The notes: generated by a model from the letters alone, not told the origin. A stretch of 9,862 nt of DNA from Nitrosarchaeum sp. (GCA_013140415.1 JABFSW010000039.1:1-9862), one strand, 5' to 3'; shown: positions 1 to 6,616, counted from the stretch's first letter. A program made the numbers and translations.

Positions 1-125
1 TCTGACATATTGCGTATTGTCTCATTATTTTGAAATTCTGAATCATATGTAATGCCTATGACTATTTTATTCCACCATACCTCATAGTCTTTTTTCTTTT
101 TTCCACAAACAAAACAATTTATCAT
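1..125 (-). CDS. Partial small protein with a CxxC motif (C-terminus beyond the left edge)
   Basis: An ATG at 125 opens a minus-strand frame that stays open to the left edge (41 complete codons). The visible start is MINCFVCGKKKKDYEVWW. The C4-F-V-C7 pair followed by a lysine run is typical of the first knuckle of a short zinc-binding protein; the second knuckle would lie outside the window. It begins three bases after the stop codon of the minus-strand zinc-ribbon gene upstream, so the two are probably co-transcribed and the second may be translated by coupling. No family is recognised. The evidence for coding is the open frame, the tight spacing and the cysteine pair; the short visible length limits certainty. 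Confidence 0.5.
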   Translation of the reverse strand, partial: MINCFVCGKKKKDYEVWWNKIVIGITYDSEFQNNETIRNMS

Positions 126-128
126 GTT

Positions 129-404
129 TTAATCTATACGACGTACTTTTGATGATGCTCTTAATGTCTCACCAAAAGAATATGGCGGCTTTGGAATTAC
201 AGGTAATATTGAAACATTATCTCCTATCATTTTTTGTATTTCTTCATCATACACTGATAATGTTTTACATTTTGGGCAAAACCAACCCCGACCTTTTATA
301 AAACTACAGCATTCAATGATAATGTTAAATCCACATGCAGGACATTTGCCTGGCTCTTTCTGAATATATTTTACAAATTCAAAAACTATGCGTTCTACAC
401 TCAT
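129..404 (-). CDS. Small zinc-ribbon protein, function unknown
   Basis: This 91-residue protein has two cysteine pairs, C21-P-A-C24 and C43-P-K-C46, spaced as in a zinc ribbon, with an extra C32-C33 between them. The C-terminal part, after residue 55, has no cysteines and ends in a basic tail. Zinc ribbons of this size act in nucleic-acid binding or as subunits of larger complexes, but nothing in the sequence says which. The ATG at 404 is chosen because a TATA-like element lies about 29 bases upstream, which fits a leaderless or nearly leaderless mRNA. The following gene on the same strand starts three bases after the stop, so the pair probably forms an operon. It is divergent from the gene at 544. 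Confidence 0.7.
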   Translation of the reverse strand: MSVERIVFEFVKYIQKEPGKCPACGFNIIIECCSFIKGRGWFCPKCKTLSVYDEEIQKMIGDNVSILPVIPKPPYSFGETLRASSKVRRID

Positions 405-429
405 AATACTGAATCAAAACCACTGATTT

Positions 430-437
430 TTTAAATT
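430..437 (-). promoter_or_regulatory. TATA-like box of the 129-404 zinc-ribbon gene
   Basis: The element reads AATTTAAA on the minus strand, centred about 29 bases before the ATG at 404. Position and composition fit an archaeal TATA box for a transcript with little or no leader. Confidence 0.4.
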
Positions 438-543
438 ATGTGTTAGTTGACTTGCTTCAGACGTACGAATTAAGAAGGTGTAACGTTACTATTCCTCCAG
501 AAGACTTTATCAGGCGTGCAAAGTCCATTGTTTTGACTTTACT

Positions 544-840
544 ATGAAAGCATTATACAAAAAGGAAACCCTAAAGGATCCAGAATCTGAAAATAATACC
601 TATTCAAATTTTACATTAAAACGTGATACAGAGTTTTGCTGTGAAAAATTCAAAAAATATTGTAAAAAATTTACCGTCTGGAGTTATGAATATGGCAAAT
701 TTTCAATAGTGGATCAAATTACATATGAGGGACATTCAGTACAATCTATTGATTTTTGCCCTTTTTGCGGGGAAAAAATAGATTATGAAGATGAAAATGC
801 TCCACAGAAAGTAAAGAAAAAGAAAATCAAAACATTCTAA
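544..840 (+). CDS. Small cysteine-rich protein with a C-terminal CPFCG knuckle
   Basis: This 98-residue protein is lysine-rich and has C32, C33 and C40 in its first half and a clear DFCPFCGEKI knuckle (C72, C75) in the second, so one zinc site built from both halves is likely. The tail from about residue 88 is a lysine cluster (KVKKKKIK) that could touch nucleic acid. No family is recognised. The ATG at 544 is the only start available: no ATG, GTG or TTG occurs in frame between it and the upstream stop at 481-483. The 139 bases before it, shared with the divergent gene ending at 404, contain a 10-bp palindrome (480-489) but no convincing TATA box. Its stop lies 21 bases from the stop of the convergent gene 862-1152. 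Confidence 0.65.
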   Translation: MKALYKKETLKDPESENNTYSNFTLKRDTEFCCEKFKKYCKKFTVWSYEYGKFSIVDQITYEGHSVQSIDFCPFCGEKIDYEDENAPQKVKKKKIKTF

Positions 841-861
841 GTGTTAGCAGATATTGTAGAA

Positions 862-1152
862 CTAGAAACCTTCTGGAGGTTTTTGAACAAAGACATTACA
901 AACAAGTGCATCTGTTTTGAAATCTCTGTATTGCACATTACATGACACAAATTTTCCTTTCAGTGCCATCTCTAGGTCTGTCTTTGTTGTTTCTTGATAT
1001 TGAGGTTCATCAGGATTGTCAATTTTGGCAATTATTATGCGCTCTTTTCTAGCATATTCTTCTTTGTTGTCTTTACGAAAATGAGTTACTAGAAGCTCAA
1101 ATATATTATTTGACAGACAACCTATAACTGGTCCTCCTATTCCGTCTCCCAT
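862..1152 (-). CDS. Hypothetical protein, 96 residues
   Basis: The product begins MGDGIGGPVIGCLSNNIFEL and has mixed charged and hydrophobic segments with no membrane helix or signal peptide. Three cysteines (C12, C71, C85) are not arranged as a zinc knuckle. No family is recognised; the alternating hydrophobic pattern suggests a small alpha/beta fold. A TATA-like element lies about 25 bases before the ATG at 1152, inside the last codons and stop of the mqnD-like gene, so this gene probably has its own promoter although it follows mqnD on the same strand with a gap of only 27 bases. Read-through from mqnD is also possible. Confidence 0.65.
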   Translation of the reverse strand: MGDGIGGPVIGCLSNNIFELLVTHFRKDNKEEYARKERIIIAKIDNPDEPQYQETTKTDLEMALKGKFVSCNVQYRDFKTDALVCNVFVQKPPEGF

Positions 1153-1173
1153 TAAGTTGTAAACTTTTTTGCA

Positions 1174-1181
1174 ATATAATT
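1174..1181 (-). promoter_or_regulatory. TATA-like box of the 862-1152 gene, within the mqnD stop region
   Basis: The minus strand reads AATTATAT here, centred 25 bases before the ATG at 1152. It overlaps the mqnD stop codon, so the downstream gene seems to be transcribed independently and without a leader. Confidence 0.4.
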
Positions 1182-2007
1182 ACTTGATGGCTATGCTAAG
1201 TGTAAATTCTGGTACCAAGTTTTTTTGTTTTGCCATTTCAAACATTCTTTTTATTGCCTCTTCTCCTTTCTCCCCCATATTCACAGTAATTTTATTGACA
1301 TACATTTTTACAAATTTTTCAATCAACTCTCTTGGTTTTCCTCTGCTGTACTGCATTGCATAATCTATTGCATCATCTAGATTATTCAATCCATACTCTA
1401 TTGATGCTTGCAAATGCTGATCAAATTTATGAATTGTATCCATTCCAAGACTGGTCTTCATAACATTGATTCCTAGTGGAACAGGTAGCCCATTTGTTTT
1501 TTCATCCCACCATTTCCCAATATCTAAAATTTTGACATTTCCTTCTTGTTCGTATGATAATTGAGTTTCATGAATGACCAATCCTGCATCTACTTTGCCA
1601 TTTCTTACAGCCTCTGGAATATCACTAAAATTCATTTCAATATAATCAAATTTACCTATCATTAATTGAAGTAATAAAAACGCAGATGTCATTTTACCCG
1701 GTATTGCAATTTTACATTTTTTAATCTCATCAATTGTCATTTGTTTTTTTGCAGTAACAATCGGACCATACCCTATCCCAAAACTTCCACCGCTTCTCAA
1801 AACAGTATACCCTGGAATGTAAGCACATGCATGAACAGATACTGCTGTAACGTCCAGTTCCGGATTTGTTGCTTTTCTGTTTAGCTTTTCAATGTCTTCA
1901 ATTACATGATTTACAGTAAAATCTGACGATGTTACTTTTCCTGTAAACATCCCATAAAACATGAATGCATCATCTGAATCCGGTGTATGCCCTACAGAAA
2001 TTTCCAC
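1180..2007 (-). CDS. mqnD: MqnD-family protein (1,4-dihydroxy-6-naphthoate synthase-like)
   Basis: The 275-residue protein has the periplasmic-binding-protein-like fold signature of the MqnD group. Family landmarks are GHTPDSDDAFMFY at 6-18, DVTAVSVHA at 52-60, RSGGSFGIGYGP at 71-82, H146 in VIHETQ and GLPVPLGIN at 173-181. H146 corresponds to the catalytic histidine reported for Thermus MqnD (H145). Known members convert cyclic dehypoxanthine futalosine to 1,4-dihydroxy-6-naphthoate in the futalosine route to menaquinone, in the cytoplasm; there is no signal peptide, which argues against a transporter binding protein. Length is normal for the family. The start is GTG at 2007; the ATG two bases upstream is out of frame and stops after five codons. 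A TATA box lies 25 bases upstream. No other menaquinone gene is in the window, so the pathway role is inferred from family alone. Confidence 0.75.
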   Translation of the reverse strand: MEISVGHTPDSDDAFMFYGMFTGKVTSSDFTVNHVIEDIEKLNRKATNPELDVTAVSVHACAYIPGYTVLRSGGSFGIGYGPIVTAKKQMTIDEIKKCKIAIPGKMTSAFLLLQLMIGKFDYIEMNFSDIPEAVRNGKVDAGLVIHETQLSYEQEGNVKILDIGKWWDEKTNGLPVPLGINVMKTSLGMDTIHKFDQHLQASIEYGLNNLDDAIDYAMQYSRGKPRELIEKFVKMYVNKITVNMGEKGEEAIKRMFEMAKQKNLVPEFTLSIAIK

Positions 2008-2027
2008 ATATTATTTCTGAATAATCG

Positions 2028-2036
2028 TTATAAAAA
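2028..2036 (-). promoter_or_regulatory. TATA box of the mqnD-like gene
   Basis: TTTTTATAA on the minus strand, centred 25 bases before the GTG start at 2007, which predicts a leaderless transcript and supports the GTG as the true start. Confidence 0.55.
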
Positions 2037-2164
2037 TCAAAACTAGACTGTTTTTCTAATATGATGGTGATTTCTGTAAAAAGTGGTACTATACTTTTCA
2101 AAGAAAAAAATTCTCAGAATAAGTAATGTAAGTGATAAAATGATCTATTGATCTTTCTCATAAG

Positions 2165-2172
2165 ATTTAATA
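2165..2172 (+). promoter_or_regulatory. TATA box of the EF-2 gene
   Basis: ATTTAATA, centred about 27 bases before the EF-2 ATG at 2196, predicts a leaderless mRNA. No Shine-Dalgarno sequence precedes the start. The rest of the divergent spacer (2037-2164) shows A/T-rich sequence without further clear structure. Confidence 0.6.
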
Positions 2173-2195
2173 GCTGAATACTTAGGTTTGCGAAT

Positions 2196-4388
2196 ATGGC
2201 AAAATTCAAGTCAACAGTTGAAGTACTAAAGATTATCAAGAATAAAGACAATATTCGTAACTTTAGTGTAATTGCACATGTTGATCACGGTAAAACTACT
2301 ATGAGTGATAGTCTTTTGGCAAATTCTGGAATTATTGCCCCATCTGCTGCTGGAAAAGCACTGGCAATGGATTTTGATAAAGAAGAGCAGGCAAGAGGAA
2401 TTACAATTTATCAAGCAAACGTAACATTACACTTTACACAAAAAGACAAAGAATACGTCATTAACATGATTGATACACCTGGACACGTTGATTTTAGTGG
2501 AAGGGTAATTCGAAGCCTTAGAGCAATTGACGGAGCAACTGTTGTCTGTGATGCAGTTGAAGGAATCATGACTCAGACAGAAACTGTAACAAGAATGGCA
2601 CTAGAAGAAAGAGTCAGACCAGTTCTATTTATCAACAAAGTAGACAGACTAATCAAAGAACTTCGCTTAACTCCAGAAAAAATGCAAGAAACACTTGTAG
2701 GTGTTGTATCTAGCTTTAACCAACTAATTGATACTTATGCAGAACCAGAATACAAAGAAAAATGGAAAGTATCAATACAAGATTCTAGTGTGACATTTGG
2801 TTCTGCTAAAGACAAGTGGGCATTTAACATGGATATTATGAAAGAAAAAGGCATTACATTCAAAGATGTTATTGATGCGTATAAAAATGAAAAAGTTGAT
2901 GACCTAGTGGCAAGAGCTCCACTGGCTGACGCTGTATTGGGAATGGTAGTCAAACACGTTCCACCACCAGACGTTGCTCAAAAATATAGAATTCCTCAAA
3001 TTTGGAAAGGGGATCTTGAATCTGATATAGGAAAAGCACTTTTGGCATGTAGTGATGATGGACCAACAATTATGATGGTAGTTAACATGGTGTTAGATCC
3101 TGCTGCTGGACCTGTTGCAATTGGTAGATTATTTTCTGGAACAATAAAGGATGGACAAACAATTAACATTATAGATTCAAAACGAGAAGGTCGAGTTCAA
3201 TCTGTAAACTTTTTCATGGGCAACCAAAGAGAGCAAGTCGGTGAATTAGGTGCTGGAAACATTCCTGCACTATTGGGATTAACTGAAGCTCGAGCTGGCA
3301 ATACAATTTCATCTGTTAAAGGTATACCAATGTTTGAAGGAGTCCATTATGTTTCAGAACCTGTCGTTCAAATTGCAATAGAGCCAAAACATCCAAAAGA
3401 CTTGCCAAAACTAGTTGAGGTTCTCAAACAACTAACAATTGAAGATCCTAACTTGGTCGTAAAAATTGACGAAGAAACAGGTGAGACACTTGTTGCCGGA
3501 ATGGGTGTACTGCATCTTGATGTAGCAACTCATCGTATTCAAGACACCAAAATAGAAATCATTACATCTGAGCCACTTATCAATTACAGAGAAACTGTCA
3601 AAGGTAGATGTGACCCAATAATGTCAAAGTCTCCTAATAGACACAACAAGATTTTCATGAAAGTAGAACCATTAGAACCTGCCATTGCACACATGCTTCG
3701 AACTGGTGAAGTCAGTGACATGAAAGACAAAAAGGTCGTAGCTGACCTTCTCAAGGGTGCTGGTTGGGACACTGATACCGTTAAGAGAGTTATGAAATTA
3801 GACCCACGTGGAAATGTTATGATTAATGGAACAAAAGGTGTTCAATTTATTCAAGAATCTACTGATTCAATTAATTCTGGATTTGAAGAAGTTATGAAAG
3901 AAGGTCCTTTGTGTAAAGAGCAGATGCGAGATTGCAAGTTTACTTTTACTCACTTTGTTCCTCACGAAGACACTGCACACAGAGGTCTGTCCCAACTGGG
4001 TCCTGCTTCTAGACGTGCATGTATGGGTGCATTACTAACAGCTGGAACTACAATCCTTGAACCAATGCTTGCAATTGAAGTTAGAGTTCCAACCGATTTG
4101 GTAGGAAATGTTGCAACCGTACTATCTGGAAAACGTGGCAAAGTACTTGACATGGCACAAAAAGGAGCTTCCAGTATTATTGTTGGTGAAATCCCAGCAT
4201 CTGAGACCTTTACACTTTCAGAAGCAATGAGAGGTCAAACAGCTGGACGCGCAACTTGGAATACTTCCTTTAAGGCATGGACTGAGCTTCCAAAATCTAT
4301 AGCTACTACTGCAATTGCAGAAATTAGAAAGAGAAAAGGTCTTGCACCAGAACCTCCTGGAATAGACGAATATATCGACAGAGAGTAA
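2196..4388 (+). CDS. fusA: Translation elongation factor 2 (EF-2), GTPase
   Basis: This 730-residue cytosolic GTPase moves tRNAs and mRNA through the ribosome after peptide bond formation. All GTP-binding motifs are present: G1 AHVDHGKT at 27-34, G2 in RGIT at 68-71, G3 DTPGH at 93-97, G4 NKVD at 147-150 and G5 SAK at 203-205. The remaining EF-2 domains follow; the domain IV tip carries HEDTAHRGLSQ, where H595 is the expected diphthamide position. Length matches archaeal EF-2. The ATG at 2196 is supported by the N-terminal sequence, which reaches G1 after 26 residues, and by a well-placed TATA box. The gene stands alone, divergent from mqnD. The loop after H595 (RGLSQLGPASRR) differs from the RGGGQ or RGPAQ versions I know from other lineages. 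Confidence 0.98.
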   Translation: MAKFKSTVEVLKIIKNKDNIRNFSVIAHVDHGKTTMSDSLLANSGIIAPSAAGKALAMDFDKEEQARGITIYQANVTLHFTQKDKEYVINMIDTPGHVDFSGRVIRSLRAIDGATVVCDAVEGIMTQTETVTRMALEERVRPVLFINKVDRLIKELRLTPEKMQETLVGVVSSFNQLIDTYAEPEYKEKWKVSIQDSSVTFGSAKDKWAFNMDIMKEKGITFKDVIDAYKNEKVDDLVARAPLADAVLGMVVKHVPPPDVAQKYRIPQIWKGDLESDIGKALLACSDDGPTIMMVVNMVLDPAAGPVAIGRLFSGTIKDGQTINIIDSKREGRVQSVNFFMGNQREQVGELGAGNIPALLGLTEARAGNTISSVKGIPMFEGVHYVSEPVVQIAIEPKHPKDLPKLVEVLKQLTIEDPNLVVKIDEETGETLVAGMGVLHLDVATHRIQDTKIEIITSEPLINYRETVKGRCDPIMSKSPNRHNKIFMKVEPLEPAIAHMLRTGEVSDMKDKKVVADLLKGAGWDTDTVKRVMKLDPRGNVMINGTKGVQFIQESTDSINSGFEEVMKEGPLCKEQMRDCKFTFTHFVPHEDTAHRGLSQLGPASRRACMGALLTAGTTILEPMLAIEVRVPTDLVGNVATVLSGKRGKVLDMAQKGASSIIVGEIPASETFTLSEAMRGQTAGRATWNTSFKAWTELPKSIATTAIAEIRKRKGLAPEPPGIDEYIDRE

Positions 4389-4448
4389 AAATGGTATCCC
4401 CCCGATTCTAAGCAAAAAAGATGCTGTGTTGTCGTAAATCTTTTAGAA

Positions 4449-5156
4449 TTGCATGAGATCCTCAGTCTGTTGGCAATAATTTACGGTTACTCTGATGCTG
4501 AAAAGCGATTGCTAAACCAACTTCCAAAAGAAGTCGAATCAATTGATGACATACATAGAGTTCACAAAGAAATGAAAGATCAGTATGATTCCATGGATAA
4601 CAAAGGAATAATTTCAAAATTTAAGCGATGGAATAAAAAAAGGCAAATAAACAAAATCGAAGATAACATAGGCAGTCCATTACATCGCGGAGCAAAAGGC
4701 GAAATCAAAGTTCTAGATAAACTCTCAGATCTTAGCGATGATTATCATATTTTTTGTGATGTTCACAAGCAATTAGATCACTGGATAACTTACAATGGAC
4801 AAAGAAATCTCAGATCTGCTCAGATGGATTTTGTAGTTGTATCCTACAAGGGAGTTGTGCTAATTGAGGTGAAAAACTGGAGCTCAGAGTATTACAGGCA
4901 ACATGGTGGTCTTTATCCTCATGAACAAGTAGACCGAGCAGGAAGAGTTCTATGGATTTCACTTCAATCATCTTGGTTTAATCCGCAAAAGCCATCTGTA
5001 ACAAATGTACTGTTGTCAGTTGGTGGCAACATGGAATACGATCCTGATTACAAATCGGTTTATGTCAAAGACTTGAGCAACATTAATTATTTTATTCAGA
5101 ACAGAAGGGAGCAGTTTTCGGATAAAGATGTTGAGAGAATTATTGACAGAATGTAA
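4449..5156 (+). CDS. NERD-domain (nuclease-related) protein
   Basis: This 235-residue protein carries a NERD domain, a member of the PD-(D/E)XK nuclease superfamily. Residues 1-75 form a charged helical, possibly coiled-coil, head. The domain then shows GAKGE at 81-85, a central QMDFVVVS segment with D127, and LIEVKNW at 138-144. E85, D127, E140 and K142 make a complete-looking metal-dependent nuclease site. The substrate is unknown. The start is TTG at 4449; the ATG at 4453 is out of frame. The frame is the same as that of EF-2, and the 20 codons between the EF-2 stop and the TTG contain no stop and no ATG, GTG or TTG. No clear TATA box precedes it, so it may depend on EF-2 read-through transcription. 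A Cas1-like fragment follows after 11 bases. Confidence 0.75.
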   Translation: MHEILSLLAIIYGYSDAEKRLLNQLPKEVESIDDIHRVHKEMKDQYDSMDNKGIISKFKRWNKKRQINKIEDNIGSPLHRGAKGEIKVLDKLSDLSDDYHIFCDVHKQLDHWITYNGQRNLRSAQMDFVVVSYKGVVLIEVKNWSSEYYRQHGGLYPHEQVDRAGRVLWISLQSSWFNPQKPSVTNVLLSVGGNMEYDPDYKSVYVKDLSNINYFIQNRREQFSDKDVERIIDRM

Positions 5157-5167
5157 TACAAGAAAAA

Positions 5168-5317
5168 ATGACGCAGAAGAATCAACGTAATCATTACAAT
5201 GTTAAACTTCTTCGAGGATACGGAGTATCAATTAGCCTCAAAAATAATCATCTAGTTCTCAAAAACGGTCAAAACGACATCACTGGAATTTCAAATAAAA
5301 TTCTCTTATTTCCCTAA
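5168..5317 (+). pseudogene. 49-codon ORF resembling the N-terminal strands of Cas1/casposase; probable remnant
   Basis: An ATG 11 bases after the NERD stop opens a 49-codon frame ending in TAA at 5315. Its middle, VKLLRGYGVSISLKNNHL followed by VLKNG, matches the pattern I know for the opening beta strands of Cas1 integrases (hydrophobic pair, G-aromatic-G, alternating strand, then L-V-hydrophobic-K-x-G). Cas1 is normally about 300 residues; here the likeness ends near residue 40 and the frame closes after KILLFP. The helical catalytic domain is absent, and I see no continuation in other frames downstream, where a minus-strand gene begins with a 4-base overlap. It is therefore either a truncated Cas1 or casposase gene, or a short protein using only that beta domain. 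It cannot be a working integrase. The likeness is from memory, on a short stretch. Confidence 0.45.
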
Positions 5318-5595
5318 CAACAAGTTACTCTGGGATCCTGTCCCAATTGATTTGTAATTTGTTTTTCAGTCACATCTGCTTGTTTTTGAATGATCTCATG
5401 TCCCCACTGTTGCAGTCTTTCATTGTTTTGTAGGTTAAAAGCCAAATCAAAAATGGGATTCATTGTATTGATTATCATATCAATAAAACTATCCAGCGAA
5501 TTGCTAACTGTAGCAACATAATCTGAGTTGGAATCTGCATATGCAGTACCTATTACGGGCACTAACAGAATTGACCAGAGTAATGACAGTCTCAC
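5314..5595 (-). CDS. Small exported protein of unknown function
   Basis: The 93-residue product has a classic Sec signal: basic start MR, a hydrophobic core over residues 3-16 and a cleavage site after TAYA (20/21). The mature part of about 73 residues is probably helical and polar, with several Q and N residues, and ends in the sequence RVTCC; the terminal cysteine pair could bind metal or form a disulfide. There is no lipobox and no C-terminal membrane anchor, so it is probably released outside the membrane. The start is GTG at 5595; the nearby ATG at 5597 is out of frame and meets a stop at once. It is divergent from the winged-helix gene at 5730, sharing a 134-base spacer, and its stop overlaps the Cas1-like ORF by 4 bases. 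Confidence 0.65.
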   Translation of the reverse strand: MRLSLLWSILLVPVIGTAYADSNSDYVATVSNSLDSFIDMIINTMNPIFDLAFNLQNNERLQQWGHEIIQKQADVTEKQITNQLGQDPRVTCC

Positions 5596-5613
5596 ATTTT
5601 ATTGAGTGTATTT

Positions 5614-5622
5614 TATGTATTA
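5614..5622 (-). promoter_or_regulatory. Possible TATA-like box of the exported-protein gene
   Basis: The minus strand reads ATACATAAA around here, roughly 23-25 bases before the GTG at 5595. The match is loose, so this is a suggestion based on spacing. Confidence 0.3.
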
Positions 5623-5704
5623 TCTGAGTGTAAGTGTGCCAATATTACATATTGATTTTTCTACCTTGATGACTTTTTGTCGATATTGATAAATACTTGA
5701 CCTG

Positions 5705-5710
5705 TATATA
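5705..5710 (+). promoter_or_regulatory. TATA box of the winged-helix regulator gene
   Basis: TATATA, centred about 22 bases before the ATG at 5730, at the short end of the spacing for a leaderless archaeal transcript. Its last two bases are shared with the palindrome at 5709-5726. Confidence 0.5.
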
Positions 5711-5726
5711 CTAGGTCGACCTAGTA
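5709..5726 (+). promoter_or_regulatory. Perfect 18-bp palindrome, probable operator
   Basis: TACTAGGTCGACCTAGTA is a perfect inverted repeat with no central gap. It fills the space between the TATA box and the start codon of the winged-helix gene, ending three bases before the ATG. A dimeric repressor bound here would block polymerase loading or initiation. The simplest reading is autoregulation by the gene just downstream. Confidence 0.6.
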
Positions 5727-5729
5727 ACA

Positions 5730-6311
5730 ATGACTTATCTTGAGCCCAACTCAGAACTATATGAGCGTGAAAGGATTGTTCTGGAATGTATCAAAAACAA
5801 TCCTGACATCCATCATAATGCATTGCTAAAAATTATAGTTCCTGAATATATGGCAAAAACAACATTTGAAAAAACAAGGGATTCATTGCTTGAAAAAGAG
5901 ATAGTTTCAGTTCAAAAAAAAGGAAACATGAAATTCTATGTTCCGACATTAAACTATGCTACTAAATTTCAGCAACATATTGAAAGAATTACAAACACAT
6001 CTTTTCACAATCTAAAAAACCACATAAAAAAACTTGAAACTGACTATCAACATAAAGATGTAAATGAAAAGATCATAATAGCAAATTCATTACTAAAAAA
6101 CATACTACAAACTGATAATGGATTCACTCTTTTGGATTCAAACAAAAACCCAAACAAAACTTTGTATCGTGATGAGCATCTGGAAATTCAACAGCTAATT
6201 CATGGGCTTTTCACTATAATTCATAACGATAAAGACTATGACACAATCTATCCTACAGTTATGAGTTATCTTAGTACCAGTATGCCAAAAGACTATCAGG
6301 AATTAGAATAA
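5730..6311 (+). CDS. Winged-helix DNA-binding protein, probable autoregulator
   Basis: This 193-residue protein opens with a winged helix-turn-helix over about residues 12-73: a helix ERERIVLECIKNNP, a second segment with HHNALLKIIVPEYM, a recognition helix near TTFEKTRDSLLEKEIV and a wing KKGNMKFYVPT. The rest is helical with heptad-like spacing (about 80-125) and may mediate dimerisation; no ligand-binding motif or cysteine sensor is evident. The fold suggests a transcriptional repressor or local regulator. The 18-bp palindrome directly before the ATG, next to a TATA box, points to autoregulation; the divergent exported-protein gene could be controlled from the same spacer. The next gene follows within 6 to 51 bases, depending on its start. 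I do not recognise the exact family. Confidence 0.7.
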   Translation: MTYLEPNSELYERERIVLECIKNNPDIHHNALLKIIVPEYMAKTTFEKTRDSLLEKEIVSVQKKGNMKFYVPTLNYATKFQQHIERITNTSFHNLKNHIKKLETDYQHKDVNEKIIIANSLLKNILQTDNGFTLLDSNKNPNKTLYRDEHLEIQQLIHGLFTIIHNDKDYDTIYPTVMSYLSTSMPKDYQELE

Positions 6312-6362
6312 TTTTTAGTGGCTATCTGGTTTTTATTCCAGACTATTTTACTATATTTGAAA

Positions 6363-6602
6363 ATGGGTCTACTTTACACTAAATTTTATCTGGATTTTGA
6401 GCCAAATCAATGGAAGGAAATATCTAGCAATCCTGTGATTTTTCAAACCATTACTGATGATGTCTCTCTAGATATTTATGATACATCTCAGAATTCCTAT
6501 AAATTAAAATTTAAAAAAGGTGGAAAATTGCAACTTTTCAGAGTTGTTGGAAAATTTCGTCTTACATGGGACGATAATGATCTAGATCAGAAAATATCTT
6601 AA
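6363..6602 (+). CDS. Hypothetical protein, about 79 residues
   Basis: From the ATG at 6363 the product is 79 residues, begins MGLLYTKFYLDFEPNQW and looks like a compact, mostly beta protein with a basic stretch KLKFKKGGKLQLFRVVGKFR. A GTG at 6318 in the same frame would add MAIWFLFQTILLYLK, a hydrophobic run that could be a membrane segment, and would start only 6 bases after the regulator's stop. I prefer the ATG because the remainder reads as a soluble domain, but the longer form is quite possible. No family is recognised. It probably belongs to the regulator's transcript, and the following small gene starts 14 bases after its stop. Confidence 0.55.
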   Translation: MGLLYTKFYLDFEPNQWKEISSNPVIFQTITDDVSLDIYDTSQNSYKLKFKKGGKLQLFRVVGKFRLTWDDNDLDQKIS

Positions 6603-6616
6603 TCAATAAAGTAATA

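Noticed and set aside
480..489. 10-bp palindrome GTAACGTTAC between the divergent genes at 404 and 544
   Set aside because: Short enough to occur by chance, not clearly placed relative to a TATA box, and without a second copy in the spacer.
2064..2126. A 20-codon ATG frame in the spacer between mqnD and EF-2
   Set aside because: Too short, no recognisable motif, and it lies in an A/T-rich promoter region where such frames arise by chance.
5649..5690. Direct repeat ATATTGAT at 5649-5656 and 5683-5690 in the divergent spacer
   Set aside because: Only eight bases of A/T-rich sequence, with no third copy and no regular relation to the promoters.
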